Below, piece by piece: positions 36,523-45,262 of a DNA stretch of 64,000 bases; within the stretch, counting starts at the first letter, position 1; each line of letters opens with the position of its first letter. Both the position numbers and the translations under genes were made by a program. Under the pieces are notes generated by a model. The model saw only the letters and a program-made list of their open reading frames with translations. It was not told where the DNA came from and ran no database searches. The stretch spans positions 1-64,000 of the forward strand of contig CASENM010000045.1 in assembly GCA_949289295.1 (NCBI GenBank), given 5' to 3'. Source of the DNA: an uncultured Bacteroides sp. (GTDB lineage: Bacteria; Bacteroidota; Bacteroidia; Bacteroidales; Bacteroidaceae).

Positions 36523-37341
36523 TTATTTTTTCTTTTCTTCCACCACGGAAGTGAGCGGATGACGGTTTCCTTTGATATCGGTAAGAAATGCCTTGGCCGA
36601 ACCGAAGTTCAGATACATGTCCAGACGGACCGGAAGATGGTTACGGTCGTCGGTTACGAAGAAAGTGATGACTTCTTTTTCTTTTCCTTCAGCCGTATAT
36701 TCAACCAAAGAAAAGACAAGACAACGGTAAGTGACACCGTTCTCCGATTTGAAGTTCTCTTTTCCCCGATAGATGAGTGTCTGTTTTTCGACAGCTCTCC
36801 CTGTAGCCATGGAGAATAGTATTTTTTGTCCGGGTTGATAATCGGTAGGGTCGTATGACCGTGCCTGCAGCAAGATGCTCAACATGTCGTATACGCAGAC
36901 CGGCATTTCGTCATGACGTTTCTGGGTATTCCCTCTGAGCGTCCGTTGCTGGTCGACGATACACAGTCCGTTCTTGTAGCTGAAGTTTACTTCATCTACA
37001 GTATATCGTTTTCCTTCTTCTGCACCTTTCCGGAAATAGACAGGCACCAAGTCTTTGGTTGTGATACAGGTCAGTGTGTCACGCATCTTGAAAAAGAAGT
37101 CTATTCTTTTGTTCGTATATGATTCCAAATCTGTTCTAAGACAAGGAACTCCTTTGTGGATTGCTTCGTTTACAGTCATTTTCGCCCATCCGGCATTGAT
37201 CCAGATGAACTTCCAGTTGAACTTCAGTTCGTAGGAGAGTGTTTCTCCCGGTTCGATTGCATCGTTTACAGCACCACATTGGGCCTTTGCTGCCATGCTT
37301 CCAGCCAGGAGGCAAAAGCAGAGAATCAGTTTTTTTATCAT
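36523..37341 (-). CDS. DUF3108 periplasmic protein
   Basis: 272 residues with a cleavable signal (MIKKLILCFCLLAGSMAAKAQ). The mature part is the beta-rich DUF3108 family (GETLSYELKFNWKFIWINAGWAKM opening; DRNHLPVRLDMYLNFGSAKAFLTDIKG close), resembling LolA/LolB-like half-barrels that bind hydrophobic molecules; the family is uncharacterised. It overlaps the Ig-like gene by four bases (ATGA), so the two are translationally coupled, and it is the last gene of the GH3/Ig-like/DUF3108 operon. A role in envelope lipid or lipoprotein handling is inference. Confidence 0.85.
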   Translation of the reverse strand: MIKKLILCFCLLAGSMAAKAQCGAVNDAIEPGETLSYELKFNWKFIWINAGWAKMTVNEAIHKGVPCLRTDLESYTNKRIDFFFKMRDTLTCITTKDLVPVYFRKGAEEGKRYTVDEVNFSYKNGLCIVDQQRTLRGNTQKRHDEMPVCVYDMLSILLQARSYDPTDYQPGQKILFSMATGRAVEKQTLIYRGKENFKSENGVTYRCLVFSLVEYTAEGKEKEVITFFVTDDRNHLPVRLDMYLNFGSAKAFLTDIKGNRHPLTSVVEEKKK

Positions 37342-39263
37342 GTCCTTCCTAGTTTACGTGCCCGCTCTTTGTTGCGGTCTTTTATTTTTTTAGCTTCGTC
37401 TGGTTTCTGTTTCTTTATTTCGTCCAGTTTCTGCTTGTCAAGAGGAGTGGCCTGCAGGTCCCATGTTTCTTCAAACTCAAAGTTCGCTTTCATTTCCCAA
37501 ACTTTGGGGAAGTAGAATACTTCCTCGGGCTGTTGTTTGTTCTCATAACTTCCTGTGTCCCATACCCCGTTATTGTTGTCATCGTTGAACAGTCGTATAT
37601 AATATTTGGTGTTGGGTTGCAAGAAGTAAAAATCACAAGTGTTTTTTTCGCTTACCGCTTGTTGGCGGATGACACCGTCGTTGCTGTTCAATAATTGTAC
37701 GATGGCATGGGGACCTGCCCCAACGATGTTCAGATAAAGGGTACCATATTCTTCGAGTGTCTTGACTTTCAGATTGTTTTCCACCTTATCGGAATAAAGC
37801 CCATAAATGCCTTTTATGCCTAAGGAATCGATTGTCAACTGATATTCCATGCCAGGCTTCCAGTCTGCCAATATCTGATATTGCCGTGGGGTCACCGTAT
37901 CTGCCGTCAGGATAAAGGGGGTGTTTTGCCAGACAGAATCGACCATGACAGTCAAATGTATGGCAGATGTATCGATATGTTCTACCGGTTCCTCAAATTT
38001 GAGAGAAATGTTCTTGTTGATGTCAAGACTGGCAGGTGCATCGACAGTCATGGCCAGAAACTTAGGCTTTGCTTGGACCGTATCGCCCCGTTTTTCTCTT
38101 TTTTTGCGCTCTTTCTCTTCTTTTTTCCTCTCTTCCTCCGCCAAAGCCTTGCGGCGTTCTTTACTGATTTTATTGGTCATTCTCAGCGTGTCGGTGGTGA
38201 GGATAAGTTGTCCGAGTGTGTCGGTAGTGAAATAATTCATCTGCAGGGTCAGCGTGTCACGTTCGCAAAGTACCGTGTCTTTTATCCAATAGCGGATTGT
38301 GTCATGGCGGACATTGCTTTCAATGACAAATGCATCTCTTTCATCAAAATCAAGTCCTTTGATAGTAGGAAGGGTATCCGCTTTTGCGCTGAAGTAGAGA
38401 GAGAAGCGGTTCAGCTGCTCCCGTTCGCTTTTTACCAGATATTGCATAGGATTCTCTTCTTTGAAAGCACGCAGGATTATATCATCGGGCATAAACCGTG
38501 TATAATGTACTTCGTAGATGGTATCGTATGCCAGTGTGTCAAGTTCGTTCCATACCGTATCCTGGCGTATGGCAGGAGTCATGCTCGGGATGACCAGTGA
38601 ATCTTGCCAGGCAATAGCTTCTGTTTTCGAGTCGAACAAATAGTTCTGATTACCATCCATGAGGGCATAGATACGATATTTTCCGGGTGCCACTCCGCGT
38701 ATAGTGAAATGTCCCCTGCTGTCGGTACGGGAAATACGGACAAAAGGGAGTTTTGTGAATGCAGTGTCGTTCAGGTCTTTATGAAGTCCAACCTGAATCC
38801 CCTTGATGGGTTCCAGATCTTGTGCATTCAATACGGTTCCGGATACTTCCATCGTATCGATATGGTCGCCGGTAGAAAAGGCGTATGCGAAGTTCCCCAG
38901 CGGGTTGTCCTCATTGTTGTCAAGAATGGCATCGCCGAAATCAACGGTATAGGTAGTGTTTTCCCGTAAGGTGTCGAAAAATTCCACCAACACTTTGCGT
39001 CCGCTTACTTTTACTTCGGGAGCTTCTTTCTGTGGGGGCGAGATAATTACTTTTTCCGAAGGCTTGTCGAGTTTGATGAATTCATCAAACTCGATGGAAA
39101 TCTTTTTGCGTTTGTTGTTGGTCGCATTCGGCTCAGGGGTAGCGCGTACGAATTTGGGAGGAGTTTCGTCATATGGTCCTCCATCAGGTGTCCCGGTACT
39201 TGCACATGCATAAAAGCCGATAATAGTCAGCAGTATGGCGATGTATTTAGGAATCGGTCTCAT
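37338..39263 (-). CDS. Ig-like (Big_5) domain lipoprotein
   Basis: 641 residues. Lipoprotein signal with lipobox FYAC near residue 20, then CASTGTPDGGPYDETPPKFV, the start of the SbsA/Big_5-type Ig domain that many Bacteroidetes lipoproteins share (SIEFDEFIKLDKP, TTYTVDFGDAILDNNEDN). A middle domain resembles carboxypeptidase-regulatory folds (GTVLNAQDLEPIKGIQVGL, GVAPGKYRIYALMDGNQNY). A Lys/Glu-rich helix (about 380-410) links to further beta domains. An envelope-anchored structural or binding protein; function unknown. Fifteen bases downstream of the GH3 gene and overlapping DUF3108 by four bases. Confidence 0.85.
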   Translation of the reverse strand: MRPIPKYIAILLTIIGFYACASTGTPDGGPYDETPPKFVRATPEPNATNNKRKKISIEFDEFIKLDKPSEKVIISPPQKEAPEVKVSGRKVLVEFFDTLRENTTYTVDFGDAILDNNEDNPLGNFAYAFSTGDHIDTMEVSGTVLNAQDLEPIKGIQVGLHKDLNDTAFTKLPFVRISRTDSRGHFTIRGVAPGKYRIYALMDGNQNYLFDSKTEAIAWQDSLVIPSMTPAIRQDTVWNELDTLAYDTIYEVHYTRFMPDDIILRAFKEENPMQYLVKSEREQLNRFSLYFSAKADTLPTIKGLDFDERDAFVIESNVRHDTIRYWIKDTVLCERDTLTLQMNYFTTDTLGQLILTTDTLRMTNKISKERRKALAEEERKKEEKERKKREKRGDTVQAKPKFLAMTVDAPASLDINKNISLKFEEPVEHIDTSAIHLTVMVDSVWQNTPFILTADTVTPRQYQILADWKPGMEYQLTIDSLGIKGIYGLYSDKVENNLKVKTLEEYGTLYLNIVGAGPHAIVQLLNSNDGVIRQQAVSEKNTCDFYFLQPNTKYYIRLFNDDNNNGVWDTGSYENKQQPEEVFYFPKVWEMKANFEFEETWDLQATPLDKQKLDEIKKQKPDEAKKIKDRNKERARKLGRT

Positions 39264-39278
39264 TCAGAGCGGGAAAAG

Positions 39279-40784
39279 TTAATGGTTTAGTTTCAAAATC
39301 TCGTCAATATATTCACGGTTGTTGCTGAGACGAGGCACCTTGTGCTGTCCTCCCAGTTTTCCCTTTTGTCTCAGCCAATCGTGAAACAGATTGGGGCGTG
39401 CCACAATCACCTCCAATTTTTGAAGGGTAATATCTTTGTGGCGTTTGGCTTCATAATCTGAATTGATTTCTTGAAGCGAGCGGTCGAGGATGTCGCTGAA
39501 TTTTTCCAGTGAGTCCGGCATGACACTGAATTCAATCAGCCATTGGTGCCGGCATTTGGCATTGGCATCCATGAAAACGGGGGCGGCTGTGTATTCCAGT
39601 ACTTGTGCACCGGTTTCGGCGCATGCTTTGGCCAGTCCTTTTTCTGCATTGTCCACCATCAGTTCTTCGCCGAATGCGTTGATGAAATGCTTGGTGCGGC
39701 CCGATATGATAAACTTATACGGATTCTTTTGGGTGAACTTCACTGTATCTCCCAGGATATATCGCCATAACCCACATGATGTACTGATGACGATGGCATA
39801 ATTCCGTTCCACCTCTATTCCTGTCAGAGGCACAATATTGGGATTAGGATTATCTATTTCTTCCAGTGGGATAAATTCGTAGAACACGTCATAGTCAATC
39901 ATCAGCAGCATGGCCGGGTCGCTCAAATCATTTTGCAGTCCGAAAAAACCTTCACTCGCATTGTATGTTTCCATATAATGCATCTTGTCGGTCGGGATGA
40001 GTTGTTTGTATTGTTCCCGGTATGGGGTAAAGCATACACCCCCGTGGAAAAAAACCTCCAGGTTGGGCCATACCTCATTCAGATGTTTCGCTCCGGTTTT
40101 TTCCAGAATGCGTTTGATGACTGCCAACATCCATGACGGTACGCCTGAAAGATTAGTCACATTTTCGTGGATGGTTGTTTCGGCAATACGCTCTACTTTT
40201 TCTTCAAATTCACTGAGGAGGGCGATATCTTTGCTTGGTACCCGTATGAAGTTGACTAATGGATTGATGTTCTGAATCAGGATAGCCGACAAATCACCTA
40301 CCAGACTGTCTTTTATATTGTAGTTCGGATTATGGCTTCCGCCCAGAATCAGTCCTTTTCCGGAGAAAAAACGGCTTTTGGGGTTTTCTTGCAGGTAAAG
40401 AGCCACCGCATCAGTTCCTCCCTGGTAATGGATGGCATGAAGCCCGTCCTGGCTGACGGGAATGAATTTGCTTTTGTCGTTAGTCGTTCCCGAAGATTTT
40501 GCGTACCAGATTGTTTTTCCCGGCCAGAGTACATTCTCTTCGCCGTGGCGCATGCGGTCTACATATCCTTTTATCTCTTCGTAAGTCTGGATGGGGACAC
40601 GCTGGAAATCTTGATAGTTTCTGATGTGATGGTAGTCATATTTTGTGCCCCATTCGGTAGAGGCCGCTGCATGTATCAGTTTCTGGAATATACGGTTCTG
40701 GATTTCTTCTGCTCCTGAGCCATATTTTCCGATGGCTTTTTGTCGGGAACCGAATATTTTACTTATCCACTTTGTAGTGTTCAT
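39279..40784 (-). CDS. GH3-family acyl-adenylate/acyl-amido synthetase
   Basis: 501 residues. Reads as the GH3 auxin-responsive-promoter superfamily found in Bacteroidetes: GTKYDYHHIRNYQDFQRVPIQTYEE, KSSGTTNDKSKFIPVS (phosphate-binding loop near residue 105), YNASEGFFG, and SGRTKHFINAFGEELMVDNAE. Plant relatives join amino acids to jasmonate or auxin through an acyl-adenylate; the bacterial role is not established. First gene of an operon whose other members are two exported envelope proteins, an unexpected pairing. A TACCTTTG box lies 29 bases upstream (40813-40820). Confidence 0.9.
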   Translation of the reverse strand: MNTTKWISKIFGSRQKAIGKYGSGAEEIQNRIFQKLIHAAASTEWGTKYDYHHIRNYQDFQRVPIQTYEEIKGYVDRMRHGEENVLWPGKTIWYAKSSGTTNDKSKFIPVSQDGLHAIHYQGGTDAVALYLQENPKSRFFSGKGLILGGSHNPNYNIKDSLVGDLSAILIQNINPLVNFIRVPSKDIALLSEFEEKVERIAETTIHENVTNLSGVPSWMLAVIKRILEKTGAKHLNEVWPNLEVFFHGGVCFTPYREQYKQLIPTDKMHYMETYNASEGFFGLQNDLSDPAMLLMIDYDVFYEFIPLEEIDNPNPNIVPLTGIEVERNYAIVISTSCGLWRYILGDTVKFTQKNPYKFIISGRTKHFINAFGEELMVDNAEKGLAKACAETGAQVLEYTAAPVFMDANAKCRHQWLIEFSVMPDSLEKFSDILDRSLQEINSDYEAKRHKDITLQKLEVIVARPNLFHDWLRQKGKLGGQHKVPRLSNNREYIDEILKLNH

Positions 40785-40812
40785 TTGTCGTTAAATTTCA
40801 AAACCTTAGTTG

Positions 40813-40820
40813 CAAAGGTA
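40813..40820 (-). promoter_or_regulatory. -7 box of the GH3 operon
   Basis: Minus-strand TACCTTTG (CAAAGGTA on plus), 29 bases before the GH3 start. A plus-strand TACCTTTA at 40894-40901 may serve pfkA, 28 bases before its ATG. Confidence 0.65.
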
Positions 40821-40928
40821 GATTTTTTCTTTCTAATTTCCCGTATCGCAAGTATTATTTTTCCTTCCGTGACAATTTTTGACTACTTTTTCTTACCTTT
40901 ACGTCACGAAAAATAAATGCGGTAGACT

Positions 40929-41942
40929 ATGAAAGTAGGAATCTTGACTTCGGGTGGTGACTGTCCGGGCATAAACGCTACAATCCGTGGCGTTTGCAAG
41001 GCTGCTATCAATCATTATGGTATGGAGGTGTATGGTATCCGCAACGGTTTCAGGGGTTTGCTGGATGATGACATTATCCGGCTGGAAAACAGTTCGCTTA
41101 CTGGATTGCTGAACATGGGCGGAACCATTCTGGGTACTTCCCGGGTAAAACCATTCAAGCGGAGGGGAGGCAGTGCTTTTTCCGAGGACAAGCCGGCCAT
41201 TCTGCTTCAGACTATCCGCAATCATCAGTTGGACTGCATTGTGTGTATCGGAGGAAACGGTACACAGAAAACGGCGGCACGGCTTGCGGAAATGGGGGTA
41301 AATGTAGTTGGTATTCCGAAGACAATAGACAATGATGTCTGGGGTACGGATATGTCGTTCGGGTTTGATTCTGCAGTGTCCATAGCCACGGATGCGATAG
41401 ACCGTCTGCATTCTACCGCCAGTTCCCATCAGCGGGTGATGGTGATTGAGGTGATGGGACATAAGGCCGGATGGATTGCGCTTTACTCGGGCATGGCGGG
41501 GGGAGGAGATATAATTCTTATCCCTGAGATTGCCTACGACATCCATCGTATCGGTGATGCAATCATTGACCGGTTGAAGCGTGGAAAACCTTATTCCATT
41601 GTAGTGGTGGCGGAGGGTATACAGACTTTAGGGGGTAAAAAAGCCGCGCAATATATTGCTGAGGAAATAGAGTATGAAACGGGATTTGAAACCCGTGAGA
41701 CGGTATTGGGGTATATTCAGCGTGGGGGAACTCCTACAGCTTACGACCGTAATCTGGCTACTCGTATGGGGGGGCATGCCGTAGATTTGATTGCACAGAA
41801 CAGCTTCGGGCGTATGGTGGCTTTATGTGGCGACAATATCGATTCGACACCGTTAAGTGAGGTGGCCGGGAAATTGAAGCTGGTGACCGAAGACCATGAC
41901 CTGGTAGTGCAGGGGCGTCACATGGGCATTTGTTTCGGATAG
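40929..41942 (+). CDS. pfkA: 6-phosphofructokinase
   Basis: 337 residues. Catalyses fructose 6-phosphate phosphorylation in glycolysis. N-terminal LTSGGDCPGINA, GNGTQ phosphate loop, catalytic PKTIDND and MGHKAGWIA substrate helix are present. Two residues are unusual against E. coli PfkA: the loop reads GGNGT where most ATP enzymes have GGDGS, and the loop before the catalytic Asp has Lys (PKTIDND), which in related enzymes is associated with pyrophosphate use while Gly at the second position of the first loop is associated with ATP. Phosphoryl donor is therefore uncertain; ATP is the likelier choice. Bacteroides often hold several PfkA paralogs. Confidence 0.92.
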   Translation: MKVGILTSGGDCPGINATIRGVCKAAINHYGMEVYGIRNGFRGLLDDDIIRLENSSLTGLLNMGGTILGTSRVKPFKRRGGSAFSEDKPAILLQTIRNHQLDCIVCIGGNGTQKTAARLAEMGVNVVGIPKTIDNDVWGTDMSFGFDSAVSIATDAIDRLHSTASSHQRVMVIEVMGHKAGWIALYSGMAGGGDIILIPEIAYDIHRIGDAIIDRLKRGKPYSIVVVAEGIQTLGGKKAAQYIAEEIEYETGFETRETVLGYIQRGGTPTAYDRNLATRMGGHAVDLIAQNSFGRMVALCGDNIDSTPLSEVAGKLKLVTEDHDLVVQGRHMGICFG

Positions 41943-42038
41943 AAAGCGCAGAACCAAGGTAGAGTAGGAGATTGCGACATTCTAGTCTTATCACTGCGAA
42001 AGGCATTCATATCCTTGAGTGATAAGAATGAATGTCTG

Positions 42039-43022
42039 TCAGGCTTCTTTTACTTGTTTTTCAGACTCCTCGGATTCTGGCAAAGATTCGTTAAGAAAGA
42101 CGGTGTTTTCCGTTTCTGCGATGAGATGTACTTGACTGGTGTCTTTCTCCGTACTGATTTCTGTGAAAGAAGTGTCGGAGTCTTCTGTTGCAGGCATATT
42201 TGTCACCCCATTTTCTTCTGGGTGATGGTCTTCCTCCTCATTTTCATTTTGTTCACGAACTTGTTTAGCTACGAAGATAGCGTCGATGAACTGTGGGTCA
42301 TTCTTTATCCGTCCAAGTGTCTTGCGGGCAGCTTCCTGCTGGGATTCTTTTTTTGAGTATCCTTTCCCTTCTTCTCCTGTAATGCCTTCTACGATTATTC
42401 GGGTGGTAAAGAAGGGGTTCTGTTCGTCGTCAAGCGATTGCTCGAGGAGTTCGAACTCAATGACAAACTTATGTTTTTGGCTCCATTCTATCAATTTAGA
42501 CTTGAAGTTCACTTCTTTCCGTGAAATTTTGTCTATGTCTATATAGTTGGCCATAATCTGTTCTTCCATGAATTTCATGCAAGCTTCGTATCCACGGTCC
42601 AGATAGATGGCACCGACAAGTGCCTCAAAAGCATTCCCACACATGTAACTGTTGTGCGATGATTGTCGCATGGTGTATTTTATCAGCTTGTCCAGTCCTA
42701 TCTGCACGGCTACATGGTTCAGAGTTTCACGCTGGACGATTTTCGAGCGTGTGTTGGTCAGGAAACCTTCTCGTTTTCCTGGATAACGTTTATATACAAT
42801 ATCAGCTACTATCGCATCAAGAATTGCATCGCCCAGAAATTCCAGCCGTTCGTTGTTGAGCAACCTTCCTTGTGACTTGATTGACGACGATTTGTGCAGT
42901 AAAGCTTGCTGGTAAATGCTGATATTTTTAGGATAGAACCCTAATATCCTGTAAAAACAAAGATAAGACTCCCTGTCCTTGCGGAAAAGAAGCCTTATCT
43001 TATCTGTTATATTGTCAAACAC
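42039..43022 (-). CDS. rnc: Ribonuclease III
   Basis: 327 residues, longer than the usual 225-250. The RNase III domain (about 30-165) carries the signature NERLEFLGDAILDAIVAD with the catalytic acidic residues, and the second metal-site Glu in AFEALVGAIYLD. A double-stranded RNA-binding domain follows (about 175-245; FKSKLIEWSQKHK ... GYSKKESQQEAARKTL). The extra tail (about 250-327) is acidic and low-complexity with no fold I recognise; long tails occur in other Bacteroidetes. Processes rRNA and structured mRNAs. Third gene of acpP-fabF-rnc, three bases after fabF. Confidence 0.95.
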   Translation of the reverse strand: MFDNITDKIRLLFRKDRESYLCFYRILGFYPKNISIYQQALLHKSSSIKSQGRLLNNERLEFLGDAILDAIVADIVYKRYPGKREGFLTNTRSKIVQRETLNHVAVQIGLDKLIKYTMRQSSHNSYMCGNAFEALVGAIYLDRGYEACMKFMEEQIMANYIDIDKISRKEVNFKSKLIEWSQKHKFVIEFELLEQSLDDEQNPFFTTRIIVEGITGEEGKGYSKKESQQEAARKTLGRIKNDPQFIDAIFVAKQVREQNENEEEDHHPEENGVTNMPATEDSDTSFTEISTEKDTSQVHLIAETENTVFLNESLPESEESEKQVKEA

Positions 43023-43025
43023 AGT

Positions 43026-44291
43026 TTATTCAGTGTATTTTTTAACAATTATACATGCATTGTGCCCACCGAAGCCGAACGTATTGCTCAATGCAGCACG
43101 TACGGTACGTTCCTGAGCCTTGTTGAATGTAAAGTTCAGGTTGTAGTCGATGTTTTCGTCATTGTCACCTTCTTCGTGGTTGATGGTCGGAGGAATGATA
43201 TCATTCTTCACCGCCAATACGCTGGCGATAGCCTCTACGCCTCCGGCAGCACCCAACATGTGTCCTGTCATCGATTTGGTAGAGCTGATGTTCAGCTTGT
43301 AGGCATAGTCTCCGAACAGTGCCTGGATGGCTTTCACTTCCGAGATGTCTCCTACCGGAGTAGAAGTGCCGTGGACATTGATATAGTCAATGTCTTCCGG
43401 ATTCATGCCGGCATCCTCCAGTGCATTCGCCATTACCAGTCTTGCACCCAGTCCTTCCGGATGGGAAGCCGTGAGGTGATGTGCGTCAGCTGATGCGCCT
43501 GTTCCCGCCACTTCGGCATATATTTTGGCACCGCGTGCTTTTGCGTGCTCCAGTTCTTCGAGGATCAGACATCCTGCACCTTCTCCCATTACGAAGCCGT
43601 CGCGGCTTGCACTGAACGGACGTGAGGCATGCATCGCATCATCGTTACGGGTTGACAAGGCGTGCATGGCATTGAAACCTCCCACACCGGCCGGGAAAAT
43701 GGCCGCTTCTGCACCGCCGGTCACGATGATGTTCGCCTTGCCCAGACGGATATAGTTGAACGCATCGGCAATGGCGTTGGATGAAGAAGCGCAAGCGGAA
43801 GTGGTGGTAAAGTTGGGGCCATGGAAGCCGTACATGATGGAAATCTGTCCGGCAGCAATATCGGCAATCATCTTCGGAATGAAGAACGGATTGAATTTCG
43901 GACCGATAGTGTCCTTCGTCTTTTCGTATCCTCCCACTTCCTCTTCGAATGTGTGGATACCGCCGATACCTACTCCTAGGATGACACCGATGCGGTTCAA
44001 ATCTTCTTTTTCTATGTCAATACCTGAATCAGTCACAGCCTCCTTGGCTGCCACTACAGCATATTGTGTATAGAGATCCATCTTGCGTGCTTCCTTGCGG
44101 TCGATGAAATCGGTCGCATTAAAGTTCTTCACTTCACACGCAAACTGGGTCTTGAATTTTGACGCGTCAAAATGAGTAATAGGTCCTGCTCCGCTGACAC
44201 CATTTATAAGGTTGTTCCAGAAGTCAGAAACGTTGTTCCCTACCGGGGTCAGTGCACCAAGACCTGTTACTACTACTCGTTTTAATTCCAT
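43026..44291 (-). CDS. fabF: 3-oxoacyl-[acyl-carrier-protein] synthase II
   Basis: 421 residues. Thiolase-fold condensing enzyme of type II fatty acid synthesis that elongates acyl-ACP with malonyl-ACP. The catalytic Cys lies in TTTSACASSSNAI near residue 165, and the two His in NVHGTSTPVGD and SMTGHMLGAAG, with the terminal NTFGFGGHNACIIVK. Full length. Ten bases after acpP, which supplies its carrier protein, and three bases before rnc: the classic acpP-fabF-rnc order. Confidence 0.97.
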   Translation of the reverse strand: MELKRVVVTGLGALTPVGNNVSDFWNNLINGVSGAGPITHFDASKFKTQFACEVKNFNATDFIDRKEARKMDLYTQYAVVAAKEAVTDSGIDIEKEDLNRIGVILGVGIGGIHTFEEEVGGYEKTKDTIGPKFNPFFIPKMIADIAAGQISIMYGFHGPNFTTTSACASSSNAIADAFNYIRLGKANIIVTGGAEAAIFPAGVGGFNAMHALSTRNDDAMHASRPFSASRDGFVMGEGAGCLILEELEHAKARGAKIYAEVAGTGASADAHHLTASHPEGLGARLVMANALEDAGMNPEDIDYINVHGTSTPVGDISEVKAIQALFGDYAYKLNISSTKSMTGHMLGAAGGVEAIASVLAVKNDIIPPTINHEEGDNDENIDYNLNFTFNKAQERTVRAALSNTFGFGGHNACIIVKKYTE

Positions 44292-44301
44292 GTAGAATTA
44301 T

Positions 44302-44538
44302 TTATTTTGCGTTAGCCTCGATGTAAGAGATAGCGTCACCTACAGTCTGGATTTTTTCTGCCTGATCATCCGGAATAGAGATACCGAATTCTTTTTCGAA
44401 TTCCATGATCAATTCTACAGTATCCAAAGAGTCTGCACCCAGGTCGTTAGTGAAGCTAGCTGTCGCAACAACTTCTGATTCTTCTACGCCCAACTTATCG
44501 ACGATAATCTTCTGTACTTTTGATGCAATTTCAGACAT
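44302..44538 (-). CDS. acpP: Acyl carrier protein
   Basis: 78 residues, acidic. Four-helix carrier protein; Ser of the DSLD motif ([15 protein letters not shown], near residue 38) receives the 4'-phosphopantetheine arm. Carries growing acyl chains for fatty acid, lipid A and other acylation reactions in the cytosol. First gene of acpP-fabF-rnc. A TTCCTTTG box (minus strand, 44590-44597) lies about 52 bases upstream. Confidence 0.98.
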   Translation of the reverse strand: MSEIASKVQKIIVDKLGVEESEVVATASFTNDLGADSLDTVELIMEFEKEFGISIPDDQAEKIQTVGDAISYIEANAK

Positions 44539-44589
44539 AATTCTAATTTTTAAAGTTTATAAATAAGATAATTTATTGATTTTTCGGTG

Positions 44590-44597
44590 CAAAGGAA
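44590..44597 (-). promoter_or_regulatory. -7 box for acpP operon
   Basis: Minus-strand TTCCTTTG, one mismatch from TAnnTTTG, followed by an AT-rich leader of about 50 bases. Confidence 0.5.
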
Positions 44598-44689
44598 TAA
44601 ATATTTCTTGTCTTAAACAAATATTCTCGCAAATAAATGTTGTTTCTTTGCACAATTTTATATATGTTGTGCATGAAAAGGAGGCAATT

Positions 44690-45262
44690 ATGAGAAAAAT
44701 AGCGATTCTGGCGTCGGGTGAGGGCACGAACGCCGAGCGGATTATCCGTTATTTCAGGGAGAGGCGGACAGCTGAAGTGGTGATGGTCATCGCTTCGAGG
44801 AGTATGGCTGGAGTGGTGAAGCGAGCAGAGGGCCTGCATGTGGTGTGCGAGGTGGTTCCTCCGGCGGATTTTGCATCGGGCGAGGCGTTGCGTCTGCTTT
44901 GTGCGAATGGGGTGGATTTCATCGTGTTGGCCGGTTTCCTTTCGCGTGTGCCCGATGATATCCTGCACGCTTATCCGGGACGTATTGTCAACATACACCC
45001 TTCATTGCTGCCCAAGTTCGGCGGAAAAGGGATGTACGGGATGCATGTGCACCGGGCCGTACTTGATGCGGGAGAGGCAGAAAGCGGCATTACTATCCAG
45101 TATGTCAATGAGAAATACGACGAAGGGGACTACATCTTCCAGGCGAAGTGTCCGGTGCTTCCTGACGATACACCTGAAACGTTGGCTGCACGTGTTCACC
45201 AGCTGGAGTACCGGCACTATCCGGAAGTGATAGAAAGGCTTGTGGGGCTCTTATCCGAGTGA
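44690..45262 (+). CDS. purN: Phosphoribosylglycinamide formyltransferase
   Basis: 190 residues from ATG 44690 (MRKIAILASGEGTNAERI), chosen because the family begins with this GxGTN loop. Third step of purine synthesis: transfers formyl from 10-formyl-tetrahydrofolate to GAR. The catalytic triad is visible as Asn and His in IVNIHPSLLPKFGG and Asp in YDEGDYIFQ. Its last 12 bases overlap the end of the convergent ABC transporter gene on the other strand. Confidence 0.95.
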   Translation: MRKIAILASGEGTNAERIIRYFRERRTAEVVMVIASRSMAGVVKRAEGLHVVCEVVPPADFASGEALRLLCANGVDFIVLAGFLSRVPDDILHAYPGRIVNIHPSLLPKFGGKGMYGMHVHRAVLDAGEAESGITIQYVNEKYDEGDYIFQAKCPVLPDDTPETLAARVHQLEYRHYPEVIERLVGLLSE

